Source: Collinsella aerofaciens
GTDB lineage: Bacteria; Actinomycetota; Coriobacteriia; Coriobacteriales; Coriobacteriaceae
DNA: 64,000 nucleotides
Reading direction: 5' to 3'
NCBI GenBank assembly: GCA_030826265.1
Contig: JAPJOH010000006.1
Coordinates: forward strand, 1-64,000
In this document: in pieces, positions 46,513-54,636 of the stretch
Layout of the letters: the number at the start of each line of letters is the position of its first letter
Numbering within the stretch: the stretch's first letter is position 1
The notes under the pieces: generated by a model
The model's input: the letters and a program-made list of their open reading frames with translations, nothing else
Told to the model about the DNA's origin: nothing
Databases searched by the model: none
Program-made: the position numbers and the translations under genes

Positions 46513-48276
46513 ATGGCAGATTCCACCACCGATTACAACAATCTAGATCCCTTGGGTGACGAGGCGGCGGTTGTCGATGAGGTCGACGCCGCCGTCTCGG
46601 GCGCTCGCAAGAAGCCGCGCGCTGTCGATATGGTGCCCGAGGAGCCCGACGCGATGGCGCCGGACGAGGAATACCAGCTTACGCCGGCGGGTCGTCGCGA
46701 ACGCATCGGGCAGATTGTTCGCCTGGTCAAAAAGTACCGCGTGTGGGATAACCTCACGCCGGTTCGTTTGCGCCGCCTGCTCGAGGAACTCGGCCCCATG
46801 TTCGTCAAGATGGGGCAGATTCTGGCCAACCGGTCCGAGATTCTGCCGCAACGCTTTTGCGACGAGCTGCGTCGTCTGCGCTCCGACGTGGAGCCGGTGC
46901 CGTACGAGGTGGTGCTTCGCTGCCTGGAGGAAGAATACGGCCTGCGCCTGGGGGAGATGTTCGATGCGATCGATCCCAATCCGCTTGGTAGCGCATCGCT
47001 CGCGCAGGTGCACCGCGCTCGTCTGGTGACGGGCGAGGACGTGGCCGTCAAGGTGCAGCGCCCCGGTGCGCAGCAGGTTATGGCACAGGACATCGATATC
47101 ATCCGCTCGGTGGTGCGTATCGTTTCCAAGTTCGTCAACACCGATCAATTCGTTGACCTGCACGGCGTAGTCGAGGAGCTGTGGACCTCGTTTCGCGAGG
47201 AGACCAACTTTTTGGCCGAGGCCAAAAACCTCAACGACTTCTACGAGTTCCATAAGAGCGTTCATGGCGTGGCGTGCCCTAAATCCTATCTGGACCTGTG
47301 CACCGAGCACGTGGTGGTTATGGACTACGTCGACGGCATTTCGATCGCCGATCCTGAACGCTTGGTGGCCGAGGGTTATGACTTGGAAAAGATCGGTGCC
47401 GCGATTGTCGAGGACTACTCGACGCAGGTGCTCGATGACGGCTTTTTCCATGCCGACCCGCATGCGGGAAACATCATTCTCAAGGACGGCATCGTTTACT
47501 TTATCGACTTGGGCATGGTCGGACGCATGTCGAGTCACGATCGCGGTATCGTCAAGGACATGATTTTCGCCGTGGCCGAGGGCGACGTGCCCAAGCTTAA
47601 GGATTCGCTCATGCGCTTCGCCGTGACGCGTGGCGACTCGGCCGAGCTTGACCATTCGGCCTTTTTGTCCGACTTGGACTTTATTGTTGCCGACTTTGCC
47701 GGGCTCGACCTTAAAGACCTGGATATCGGCGAGTTTTTGACTTCGCTGTTAAACCTCGCGCGCAAAAATGACGTTGAGCTGCCGAGCGTGGTGACAATGT
47801 TCGCCCGCGGCATGGTGACGCTCGAGGGCCTGTTGACCGAGTACATGCCCAACGTCAACATGATCCAGATCATCCAGACGCACATCAAAAACGAGAAGAG
47901 CACCTACGCCCGCATGCGCGAGATGAGCCGCGACTTTGCAGCGAGCAGTTATCGCGCGGCGAAGGGCTCGCTCGAGGCAGCCGAGTATCTGGGCTTGGCT
48001 TCGCGCATGCTCACACGCGGCCAGCTTAAGGTGAACACGCAGATCATGAGCAGCGATAAGGCGCTGCGACAGCTGGGCGGAATTATCGACCGCATGTCGA
48101 TGGCTATCGTGATCGCCGGTCTGTTTATCGGTTCGTCGGTGGTGTACTACGCGCGCATCGAACCGGTTGTCCTCGGCATTCCGGTCATCGGCTTCTTTGG
48201 CTACGTGAGCGCGCTGGTGCTGGCGCTTATGCTGGGCCGCGAGATCTGGCGCAACAGCCACGGCGGCAAGCACTAG
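46513..48276 (+). CDS. ABC1/UbiB (AarF) family atypical kinase
   Basis: A 587-residue protein of the UbiB family. The family KxGQ motif is K99-M-G101-Q102 (FVKMGQILANRSEILP). The alanine-rich loop SASLAQVHRA, a VKVQRPG lysine motif, HADPHAGNI and IDLGMVGR follow. Two membrane helices end the protein (IVIAGLFIGSSVVYYA and PVIGFFGYVSALVLALML). In quinone makers UbiB supports quinone synthesis; in a fermentative coriobacterium the role is unclear, perhaps menaquinone or another isoprenoid lipid. A terminator follows. Confidence 0.93.
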   Translation: MADSTTDYNNLDPLGDEAAVVDEVDAAVSGARKKPRAVDMVPEEPDAMAPDEEYQLTPAGRRERIGQIVRLVKKYRVWDNLTPVRLRRLLEELGPMFVKMGQILANRSEILPQRFCDELRRLRSDVEPVPYEVVLRCLEEEYGLRLGEMFDAIDPNPLGSASLAQVHRARLVTGEDVAVKVQRPGAQQVMAQDIDIIRSVVRIVSKFVNTDQFVDLHGVVEELWTSFREETNFLAEAKNLNDFYEFHKSVHGVACPKSYLDLCTEHVVVMDYVDGISIADPERLVAEGYDLEKIGAAIVEDYSTQVLDDGFFHADPHAGNIILKDGIVYFIDLGMVGRMSSHDRGIVKDMIFAVAEGDVPKLKDSLMRFAVTRGDSAELDHSAFLSDLDFIVADFAGLDLKDLDIGEFLTSLLNLARKNDVELPSVVTMFARGMVTLEGLLTEYMPNVNMIQIIQTHIKNEKSTYARMREMSRDFAASSYRAAKGSLEAAEYLGLASRMLTRGQLKVNTQIMSSDKALRQLGGIIDRMSMAIVIAGLFIGSSVVYYARIEPVVLGIPVIGFFGYVSALVLALMLGREIWRNSHGGKH

Positions 48277-48327
48277 AGGCTGCGACCGTCACCGCATTTT
48301 CCTTTCGCAAACAATAGCTTTTACCTT

Positions 48328-48356
48328 GGGCTTCGCCTGCGTGCGAGGCCCTTTTG
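48328..48356 (+). terminator. Terminator of the ubiB-like gene
   Basis: 8-bp stem GGGCTTCG with CGAGGCCC (one G-U pair), then TTTT. It lies directly before the promoter of the riboswitch transcript. Confidence 0.7.
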
Positions 48357-48382
48357 CGTGATAGCATATTGACGGTTTTAAT
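48354..48382 (+). promoter_or_regulatory. Promoter of the cobalamin-riboswitch transcript
   Basis: -35 TTGCGT (48354-48359) and -10 TTTAAT (48377-48382) have exactly 17 bases between them. The expected start of transcription, near 48389, is a few bases before the first riboswitch stem. Confidence 0.7.
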
Positions 48383-48391
48383 CGATGGCCT

Positions 48392-48564
48392 AGATGGTGG
48401 TGCGGAGACGCACGAATGCGCGGTTTTCCTGCGCGTTTGGGAGAATCGGGGTGCAAGTCCCCGGCTGTACCAGTAACCGTAATTCCTCTTGGCTCGGGAT
48501 GTTCGTGTCGCAGATCGGACGGCGCGCCTGAGCCGTTAAGGTTAAGTCGGATCGCCTCCCATCT
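48392..48564 (+). ncRNA. cobalamin (B12) riboswitch
   Basis: The conserved core reads GGGAGAATCGGGGTGCAAGT, then a CCCCGGCTG stem side and CCAGTAACCGTAA. The 3' B12-box AGTCGGATCGCC is at 48546-48556. The closing P1 stem pairs AGATGG (48392-48397) with CCATCT (48559-48564). Downstream, a hairpin (GCGGC/GCCGC) and CCCC opposite the G-rich ribosome site at 48608-48620 suggest translational control. It precedes a DUF4430 surface-protein gene, not a B12 synthesis or transport gene of the usual kind. Confidence 0.92.
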
Positions 48565-48626
48565 TGCATGCGGCTGCGGCGTATGCCGCCGGTGTGCATA
48601 GGGCTCTGGAGGGAAGGGGGACCCCG

Positions 48627-51600
48627 ATGGGGGAACTCGAGCGCAACATGCGCGATGACGTGGGGCAGCCTCAAGGCAACGCTCCAAGTACAGACAATGG
48701 GGGACAAATGGATATGTTTGAGGACAAGCGTGAGCGCGCCTCGTTGCATCGCCGTGGCGCGATTGCACGCGGTGTAGCCAAGCGCGGCCTGGTGGCATTC
48801 CTGGCCTTCGCGATGGCCTTTGGCACCACACCGGCTCAGCTGTGGGCCGAGGGCGCCGAGGGCATTGCCGAGGCTGTGGCTCAGACTGCGACGCCGAGTG
48901 AGGGCACGGGGGCCGCGGACGGTGCTGCCGACCAGGGCAAGGCCGAGGTTTCGGATTCCGAGGGCGCGCCTGCAGCTAGTGCAGCCATAACAGAGGCAGC
49001 AACTGGCGACGAAGGCTCGGCGACGGGGGAGAGCCCTGCCACGAGCGAGCAGTCTTCGACGGCATCCTCTGGCCAAGCGGGACCTGCCGCCGCGGCTGCC
49101 GTTCAGACAGAGAACCCGACAGAAACCGGCGATGTCGCCAAGAAGCAGGTTGAGGTCTCGTTCTCGATTATCGGCACCGATGCTGACGGCAAGGCTCAGA
49201 CCTGGGTGGCACCTACGCAGCTCAAGCTCGACGAGGGCGCGACGGCTGCGGATGCCTTCATTAAGCTGCAGGAGAAGACGGGCTTCAAGGCGAAGTACGA
49301 ACCGAACACGGCATACGGTTTCTACCTCGAAAGCATCACATCCCCGAGCGATGGTCGCACGCTTGCCTACGATCCGACGACTTATGCCTTCTGGCAGCTG
49401 TTCGTCGACGGCGCGTCTTCCTCGGTTGGCGCGAGCAGCGTCAAGCTCACCCAGGGGCAGAAGATTGAGTTTGCCTATACGGCTGGTAGCTCGTCCCCTG
49501 TCGTTAAAGACCAGGTTGCCGCAAATGTGACCGTCATTGGTCGCGATGTCCGGGGCAAGACTCAGACCTGGGTCGACAACGCGCAGTATGTGGTGACGTC
49601 CGGCTCGAGCGCACTTGACCTTACGAAGGTCGCGCTCGAGGCGAATGGCATCGACGCCGTTGCTGCGGGCTCCTTCATTCTGAGTCTTAAGTACAACGGC
49701 GTTGAGCTGGGTACGCCGCTCGATTATTCGACCTATTGGCAGCTGTTCATCAACGGCAAGTCGAGCGACTACACGGCAGACAATGTCACCATTCATGCTG
49801 GCGATACCGTTACGTGGTTCTACGGTGGCTGGGGCGACCAGTTGCCCTCCGATTCCGTCCATGCGTCCGTTCAGGTCCTCGGTAAGGACAAGGACGGCAA
49901 GCAACAGGTTTGGGCTTCGACGGGCCAGACGAGTCTCAAGGCGGGCTCTACTGCCAAGGATCTCCTTGAGCAGACCGGTCTTGAGCTCGTTGCTAGTGAA
50001 GAGTCTTGGGGCTGGTACCTCAGCGGCATTTATTCGCCGTTCGACGTCGGCGGTAAGCCCTATGTCTGGGATGCTGCAACCAATAGCTATTGGCGCTTCT
50101 ACGTAAATGGCAAGTTCAAGAACGTTGGCGCTGGTGCCTACGAGCTCCAAGAGGGTGACGCCGTCACCCTTATGTATGCTGGCGACAGCGATGCCCTTCC
50201 TGGCCAGGTTCTTGGTTCTGTCGATGTTATCGGTCCCGATGTCAACGGCAACAATACTCGCTGGGGCTCGGCAAGCAATGTTTCTTTGCCCGAAGGCTCC
50301 ACGGCCCAGAACCTTATTGAGGCATTTCTGAAGGCCAAGGGCGTTACGTACAACGGCTCTCAGAGTGGTGAGTACTGGTTCCTCAATTCCATCGACTCGC
50401 CGTTCGGAGGCAAGACGTACGGCTATGATGGTGCGACCAAAAAATACTGGCATCTGTATATCAACGGAGAGTCCTCATCTCTCTGTGCCAATCAGATTAC
50501 GCTCAAGAGCGGCGATAAGGTCACGCTTGCCTATACCACCGAAAATTCGCCCATGCCCGATCCCGACAAGATTGTCGTGGATCCGAGCGCGACGACTCCT
50601 GATTGGGATGCCGAGTGGGCCGGCTACGGCAACAGTGGCAACGGTTCGACCGTAACGGATGCCAAGACGCCTGCGCAGGCCGCCGGTCTTAAGTGGGCCT
50701 TCGATTGGAAGGCCGAGTCTGGTCAGCAGTATGCCAACTGCAGCGAGCCTGTCATTGCTAACGGCTTTGTGTACATCGCGACCGAGAACGAGCTCATTAA
50801 GATCGATTCGTCCACGGGCAAAAAGGTTGCCTCTGCGCCGCTTGCCTCCAAGGTGAGCTATACCTCTCGTCCGATCTATACCAATGGCCTTATCATCGTT
50901 CCGCTCAACGGCGGTGCGGTCCAGGCGATTACTGCAGACAAGCTGATCTGCAAGTGGCTGACGCCCGGTTTGACGGACTTGACGCAGAGCTCCTGCACCG
51001 TCGTTTCGGACGGCGAGTACGTCTATGTAGGCTCGGTCGATATTTCGTATGACGAGAATTACAACGCGACCTACGGCAACGGCTCCTTTGCGCGCATTAA
51101 GATTGCCACGGGCGAAGTTTCTTGGCAGAACATCGACCCTGCCGAGGGCTATTACTGGACTGGTGCGGCTTTGACGGATAAGTATGCCATCGTTCCTACG
51201 AGCGCGGGTACGCTTAAGTGCATTGATAAGACGACGGGCGATGTCGTTTCGACCATGAAGCTTGGCGCTGTTGCAAATGCCGATTGCATTGCCGATCCGT
51301 CCAATGGTTCGACCTTCTATCAGATGACGCACGACGGAAAGCTCCATGTGATTTCGCTTTCGTCGAAGGGCGTGCTGAGTGAACAGAAGGCGGTTGATCT
51401 GGGCCTTGCGAATAATCTGAGCGCCCCTGCGGTGTCTGGTGACAATCTGATTGTCGGCGGACAGACGGCTACTGGCTCTGCTCTGGTTCTCTATAACCTG
51501 AAGACGGGTAAGACCACGATGGTCGCTGCTGCCGACGGCAAGGCGCTACCGGCTGGCCTCAACGGTATTGCTACTACTCCGCTGGTGAGTGTTCAGGGCG

Positions 51601-52484
51601 GCAAGACCTATGTGTACTTCACCGTTAACAGCGCGGATAGCAAGGATTACGTCAACTACTCTTCTGGTGGTGGCGTGTATCGCTATACGCTCGGCGATGC
51701 AGAGGCGACGCAGATTTATGATGCGGCTGGCCATTACCAGTACTGTGACTCTCCGGTCATTGCCGATGCTTCTGGCAATCTCTACTACATTAATGATTCG
51801 GGCACGCTGTTTAAACTTGGAGCTGTCGAGTCTTGGACGGTTGCCTTTAACTCCAACGGCGGGTCTGCTTGCGACACTAAGTTTGTTGCTACGGCCGATG
51901 GCAAGCTGGTCAAGCCGGCCGATCCGACGCGCGATGGCTACACTTTCGGCGGTTGGTATACCGATGAGGCTTGCACGCAGGCGTATGACTTTAGCACGCC
52001 GGTGACGGCCGATCTGACGCTGTATGCCAAGTGGACCAAGAATGCCGTTAACCCTGGCGGTAATGGCGGCGCTGGTTCGAATGGCGGCGGCGGTTCTGGT
52101 ACCGGTACTGGTTCCGGCGCTGGCGCGGGCTCTGGCTCCGGCTCGAAGGGCGGCGCTATTGCCCCGGGCCAGAAGCCGGTGACCAAGACGACGGTGTCGA
52201 CCAAGACCGAGACCAAGGACAACAAGTCCGACAAGAAGTCTGACAAGAAGTCTGATAACAAGTCTGACAAGAAGGACAGCAAGTCCGACAAGAAGTCCGA
52301 TTCCAAGTCCGATACGGGTGCTGCTTCCACGACCACTGCTAAGAAGTCCTCTAGTGCTGCCGAGCAGGAGACTGGCACCAATCCGCTCGCCATCGTTGGC
52401 ATCGCCGCCGGCGTGATTGGCCTCGCGCTCATCGCCGTCTTCGTGCTGACCAAGCGCGGCAAGGGTGACGGTAATGCCCGATAA
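48627..52484 (+). CDS. surface protein with four DUF4430 domains and a beta-propeller, cobalamin-riboswitch controlled
   Basis: A 1285-residue exported protein. Signal region: RRGAIARGVAKRGLVAFLAF. Four DUF4430 (transcobalamin C-terminal-like) repeats lie at about 171-292, 299-404, 412-521 and 530-640, each with a WxxxVDG-type core such as WQLFVDGASSS or WHLYINGESSS. A PQQ-type beta-propeller follows (about 688-1068), then an InlB-type repeat (1069-1136; TFGGWYTDEACTQAYDF), a Gly-rich and then Lys/Ser/Asp-rich linker, and a terminal helix with a KRGKG tail. GGAGGGAAGGGGG fixes the start. Inferred role: binding corrinoids at the cell surface. The ligand is untested. Confidence 0.88.
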   Translation: MGELERNMRDDVGQPQGNAPSTDNGGQMDMFEDKRERASLHRRGAIARGVAKRGLVAFLAFAMAFGTTPAQLWAEGAEGIAEAVAQTATPSEGTGAADGAADQGKAEVSDSEGAPAASAAITEAATGDEGSATGESPATSEQSSTASSGQAGPAAAAAVQTENPTETGDVAKKQVEVSFSIIGTDADGKAQTWVAPTQLKLDEGATAADAFIKLQEKTGFKAKYEPNTAYGFYLESITSPSDGRTLAYDPTTYAFWQLFVDGASSSVGASSVKLTQGQKIEFAYTAGSSSPVVKDQVAANVTVIGRDVRGKTQTWVDNAQYVVTSGSSALDLTKVALEANGIDAVAAGSFILSLKYNGVELGTPLDYSTYWQLFINGKSSDYTADNVTIHAGDTVTWFYGGWGDQLPSDSVHASVQVLGKDKDGKQQVWASTGQTSLKAGSTAKDLLEQTGLELVASEESWGWYLSGIYSPFDVGGKPYVWDAATNSYWRFYVNGKFKNVGAGAYELQEGDAVTLMYAGDSDALPGQVLGSVDVIGPDVNGNNTRWGSASNVSLPEGSTAQNLIEAFLKAKGVTYNGSQSGEYWFLNSIDSPFGGKTYGYDGATKKYWHLYINGESSSLCANQITLKSGDKVTLAYTTENSPMPDPDKIVVDPSATTPDWDAEWAGYGNSGNGSTVTDAKTPAQAAGLKWAFDWKAESGQQYANCSEPVIANGFVYIATENELIKIDSSTGKKVASAPLASKVSYTSRPIYTNGLIIVPLNGGAVQAITADKLICKWLTPGLTDLTQSSCTVVSDGEYVYVGSVDISYDENYNATYGNGSFARIKIATGEVSWQNIDPAEGYYWTGAALTDKYAIVPTSAGTLKCIDKTTGDVVSTMKLGAVANADCIADPSNGSTFYQMTHDGKLHVISLSSKGVLSEQKAVDLGLANNLSAPAVSGDNLIVGGQTATGSALVLYNLKTGKTTMVAAADGKALPAGLNGIATTPLVSVQGGKTYVYFTVNSADSKDYVNYSSGGGVYRYTLGDAEATQIYDAAGHYQYCDSPVIADASGNLYYINDSGTLFKLGAVESWTVAFNSNGGSACDTKFVATADGKLVKPADPTRDGYTFGGWYTDEACTQAYDFSTPVTADLTLYAKWTKNAVNPGGNGGAGSNGGGGSGTGTGSGAGAGSGSGSKGGAIAPGQKPVTKTTVSTKTETKDNKSDKKSDKKSDNKSDKKDSKSDKKSDSKSDTGAASTTTAKKSSSAAEQETGTNPLAIVGIAAGVIGLALIAVFVLTKRGKGDGNAR
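52200..52315 (+). repeat. Lys-Ser-Asp coding repeat
   Basis: Tandem near-repeats of AAGTCCGACAAG encode a charged linker of DKKSDKKSDNK type, a wall-spanning spacer in front of the membrane anchor. Confidence 0.8.
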
Positions 52485-53376
52485 GCCCAAGGAGACCAGC
52501 GGGCAACAGCCCGACTCCTCGTTTATCCAGCTCGATGATCCAAAGCAAAAGGGCGCCGCTTCGGCGGCGCCCGCCCCACGGCACAAAGCGCTCCTTGGCG
52601 TTCTGACTGCCGCGTGCACCATTCTGATCGTCGTCTCGCTGGGCTTTGTCCATCCCTCCGAGAGCGGCGCCTGGTCCGTTGATTGGATTTTTCAGTCCGT
52701 GACGGGGGAGAGCGTCGTTTCCAAGGATGACAATGGGTCTGGCTCGTCTACCGCTTCGGGCGAGGCCAGTTCCAAGGATTCCAAATCTTCGGATGCTGCA
52801 AAAGATGAGTCCAAGGGCTCGAACGACGCCAAGGACGATTCCGAGTCTTCAAACAAGGAATCGGACAAAAAATCGGATAGCAAGAAGTCCGATGGTCAGG
52901 ACGGCAAGAAGTCTGGCGATAAATCCGCTGCCCAAAATACGGGAGCCGGTGATACTTCCAATGTGTCTGGTGGTGCTTCTTCGGGCGGTGGCCAGTCGTC
53001 TGATGGAGCCTCATCCTCTAATGGTGGAAACGCCTCCTCGGGCGGCCAGAGCGGCTCACAGGAGTCCAACTACGTAACGGTGACGGTTTCGGTCACATCG
53101 AGCGCTGTGGGCAATCCTGTGTCCTCTGGCGGCACCTTTACCTTTAACGAAGGCGCTACCGTCTACGATGCCCTTTGCGCGCTGGGCCTTTCTGTCAACG
53201 CACATGGCTCATCGTACGGCACGTATGTCTCCGCGATTGGCGGTTTGGCCGAGAAACAGTACGGCGGCACGAGCGGCTGGATGTACTCCGTCAACGGCAC
53301 AACGCCCATGACGGCCTGCAGCAACTACGTTCTCTCAAACGGCGACAACGTAGTCTGGTATTACGTTACAGGCTAG
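52474..53376 (+). CDS. membrane-anchored protein with one DUF4430 domain
   Basis: A 300-residue protein whose start overlaps the previous gene by 11 bases (AAGGG before the ATG at 52474), so it is in the same riboswitch-controlled operon. It has a short cytoplasmic N-terminus, one helix at about 40-60 (LLGVLTAACTILIVVSLGFV), a long Ser/Lys/Asp-rich stalk to about 200, then one DUF4430 domain (TVYDALCALGLSVNAHGSSY, GWMYSVNGTTPMTACSNYVL). Unlike its neighbour, it is anchored by the N-terminus. It probably hands on or shares a ligand with the larger protein; no transporter is present in the operon. Confidence 0.85.
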   Translation: MPDKPKETSGQQPDSSFIQLDDPKQKGAASAAPAPRHKALLGVLTAACTILIVVSLGFVHPSESGAWSVDWIFQSVTGESVVSKDDNGSGSSTASGEASSKDSKSSDAAKDESKGSNDAKDDSESSNKESDKKSDSKKSDGQDGKKSGDKSAAQNTGAGDTSNVSGGASSGGGQSSDGASSSNGGNASSGGQSGSQESNYVTVTVSVTSSAVGNPVSSGGTFTFNEGATVYDALCALGLSVNAHGSSYGTYVSAIGGLAEKQYGGTSGWMYSVNGTTPMTACSNYVLSNGDNVVWYYVTG

Positions 53377-53398
53377 AGACCTCGACATAGTGCGCCAG

Positions 53399-53436
53399 AC
53401 GGGCGGTTCGGACAAACATCCGGGCCGCCCGTTTTT
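53399..53436 (+). terminator. Terminator of the DUF4430 operon
   Basis: 8-bp stem ACGGGCGG with CCGCCCGT, then TTTTT. Confidence 0.82.
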
Positions 53437-53473
53437 CATGCGAATTGGACGGGGTCGCCTGGGATCTCGGCAA

Positions 53474-53509
53474 ACAAAAAACCGATTGGAACGGGAATTC
53501 CAACCGGTT
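53474..53509 (-). terminator. Terminator of the first GtrA gene
   Basis: Minus-strand stem AACCGGTTGGAA with TTCCAATCGGTT (one mismatch), then TTTTTTG. Confidence 0.85.
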
Positions 53510-53535
53510 ATACATTCAAGCAAATAGTGAATCGA

Positions 53536-53943
53536 CTACGACCGTGCGCCCTCGAGGAAGAAGCGACGGCTAAAGTAGTTGTACCAGGTGACGAGGAACG
53601 TTGCGATGGCCTTCATAGCCTGGTAGCCGATGCTCAAAAACGTGACGCCCACAAACATGTACAGGTCGTTGAGGCCCAGACCGATTACCGACAGGATGGT
53701 GAAGATCGTGAACTCGCGCTTGCGGCTCATGCCCTCGCGATGGTCGAACACGTACTTCATGCTGAGCCAGTAGTTAACCACGACGGACGTGGTAAACGAG
53801 ACCGTGGTGCTCATCAAAAAGTCGAGGTGGAACAGCTCGACGAGCGCAATGAGCATGCCCCAGTCGATGCCAAAGGAGATAAGACCCACGACGGCGAACT
53901 TGAGGAACTGCTTGGTATGAGGTTGTGCCAGTGCCTTGCGCAC
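53536..53943 (-). CDS. GtrA family membrane protein (1)
   Basis: A 135-residue four-helix membrane protein of the GtrA family, associated with moving polyprenyl-linked sugars across the membrane for wall or surface glycan synthesis. The family pattern FLKFAVVGLISFGIDWGML and VVVNYWLSMKYVF is clear, and the protein ends NYFSRRFFLEGARS. It is a paralog of the next gene on the same strand. No glycosyltransferase lies beside it, so the glycan is unknown. Confidence 0.9.
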   Translation of the reverse strand: MRKALAQPHTKQFLKFAVVGLISFGIDWGMLIALVELFHLDFLMSTTVSFTTSVVVNYWLSMKYVFDHREGMSRKREFTIFTILSVIGLGLNDLYMFVGVTFLSIGYQAMKAIATFLVTWYNYFSRRFFLEGARS

Positions 53944-54096
53944 GTAATCACATCCAATGCGTTGATGAATCGAGCAGAGGATACTTTAGAGCTTTTGCAA
54001 GGGAAACGTAAGGTCTTTGGAAAGAACTATATGAACTCGCCAAATTTTCAAGAGCTAATCCGCAAACGTTGAAAATTTGCCCGTAAACGAGCGACA

Positions 54097-54136
54097 CCCA
54101 CGGACGATACTGCGCTGAGTGCGCGTCGTCCGTGGG
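54097..54136 (-). terminator. Hairpin after the second GtrA gene
   Basis: Perfect 11-bp arms CCCACGGACGA / TCGTCCGTGGG (54097-54107, 54126-54136) without a T-run. Confidence 0.5.
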
Positions 54137-54162
54137 CGCCGTAATGCTGCAGGGGTTTCGAG

Positions 54163-54558
54163 CTATTTTGTCTCGTCGCCCTCCAGGAAGATTTTTCGGG
54201 TCACAAAGTTGTAGACCATGACAAGCGCGGTGGCACAGATCTTGGCGATATTGGCCTCGAGTCCCAGGCCGGCGTTGAGCGCCAGCACGATGCCATCGTT
54301 GAGCACCAAACCGATCACGGACAGCACGACAAAGATGATGAACTCGCGGCGGCGGCTCATGCCTTCCTTGTGCGCAAACACGTACTTCATGCTGGCGACG
54401 TAATTAAAGATGAGCGAGACGATAAAGCCGCTAGTGTTGGCGATTAGGATGTTGAGGCCCAGACCGTAGTGGAGCAGATTCATAATGCCAAAGTCGATAA
54501 CCGTGGCAATGACACCGACGACGCCAAATTTCATGATCTGCGCAAGGAGCTTTTGCAT
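54163..54558 (-). CDS. GtrA family membrane protein (2)
   Basis: A 131-residue GtrA-family protein with four helices (IMKFGVVGVIATVIDFGIMN). It shares SMKYVFxHxEGMSRxREFxI and LSVIGLxLND with the first GtrA gene, so the pair arose by duplication. The ATG at 54558 is preferred, with AAGGCAGG upstream on this strand; a TTG at 54621 would add 21 residues but lies inside a strong hairpin (54590-54630) after fbp. It is the second gene after fbp on this strand. Confidence 0.85.
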   Translation of the reverse strand: MQKLLAQIMKFGVVGVIATVIDFGIMNLLHYGLGLNILIANTSGFIVSLIFNYVASMKYVFAHKEGMSRRREFIIFVVLSVIGLVLNDGIVLALNAGLGLEANIAKICATALVMVYNFVTRKIFLEGDETK

Positions 54559-54636
54559 GGTACCTGCCTTAAGCTGGCGCCGAAGCGCCGCGGGGATGAC
54601 AAACTTAGCAAGTTTAGCCAATCCCCGCGGGTGGTG

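Noticed and set aside
52200..52315. CRISPR-like or satellite repeat
   Set aside because: The repeats are in-frame codons for a Lys/Ser/Asp linker, not spacer-separated repeats.
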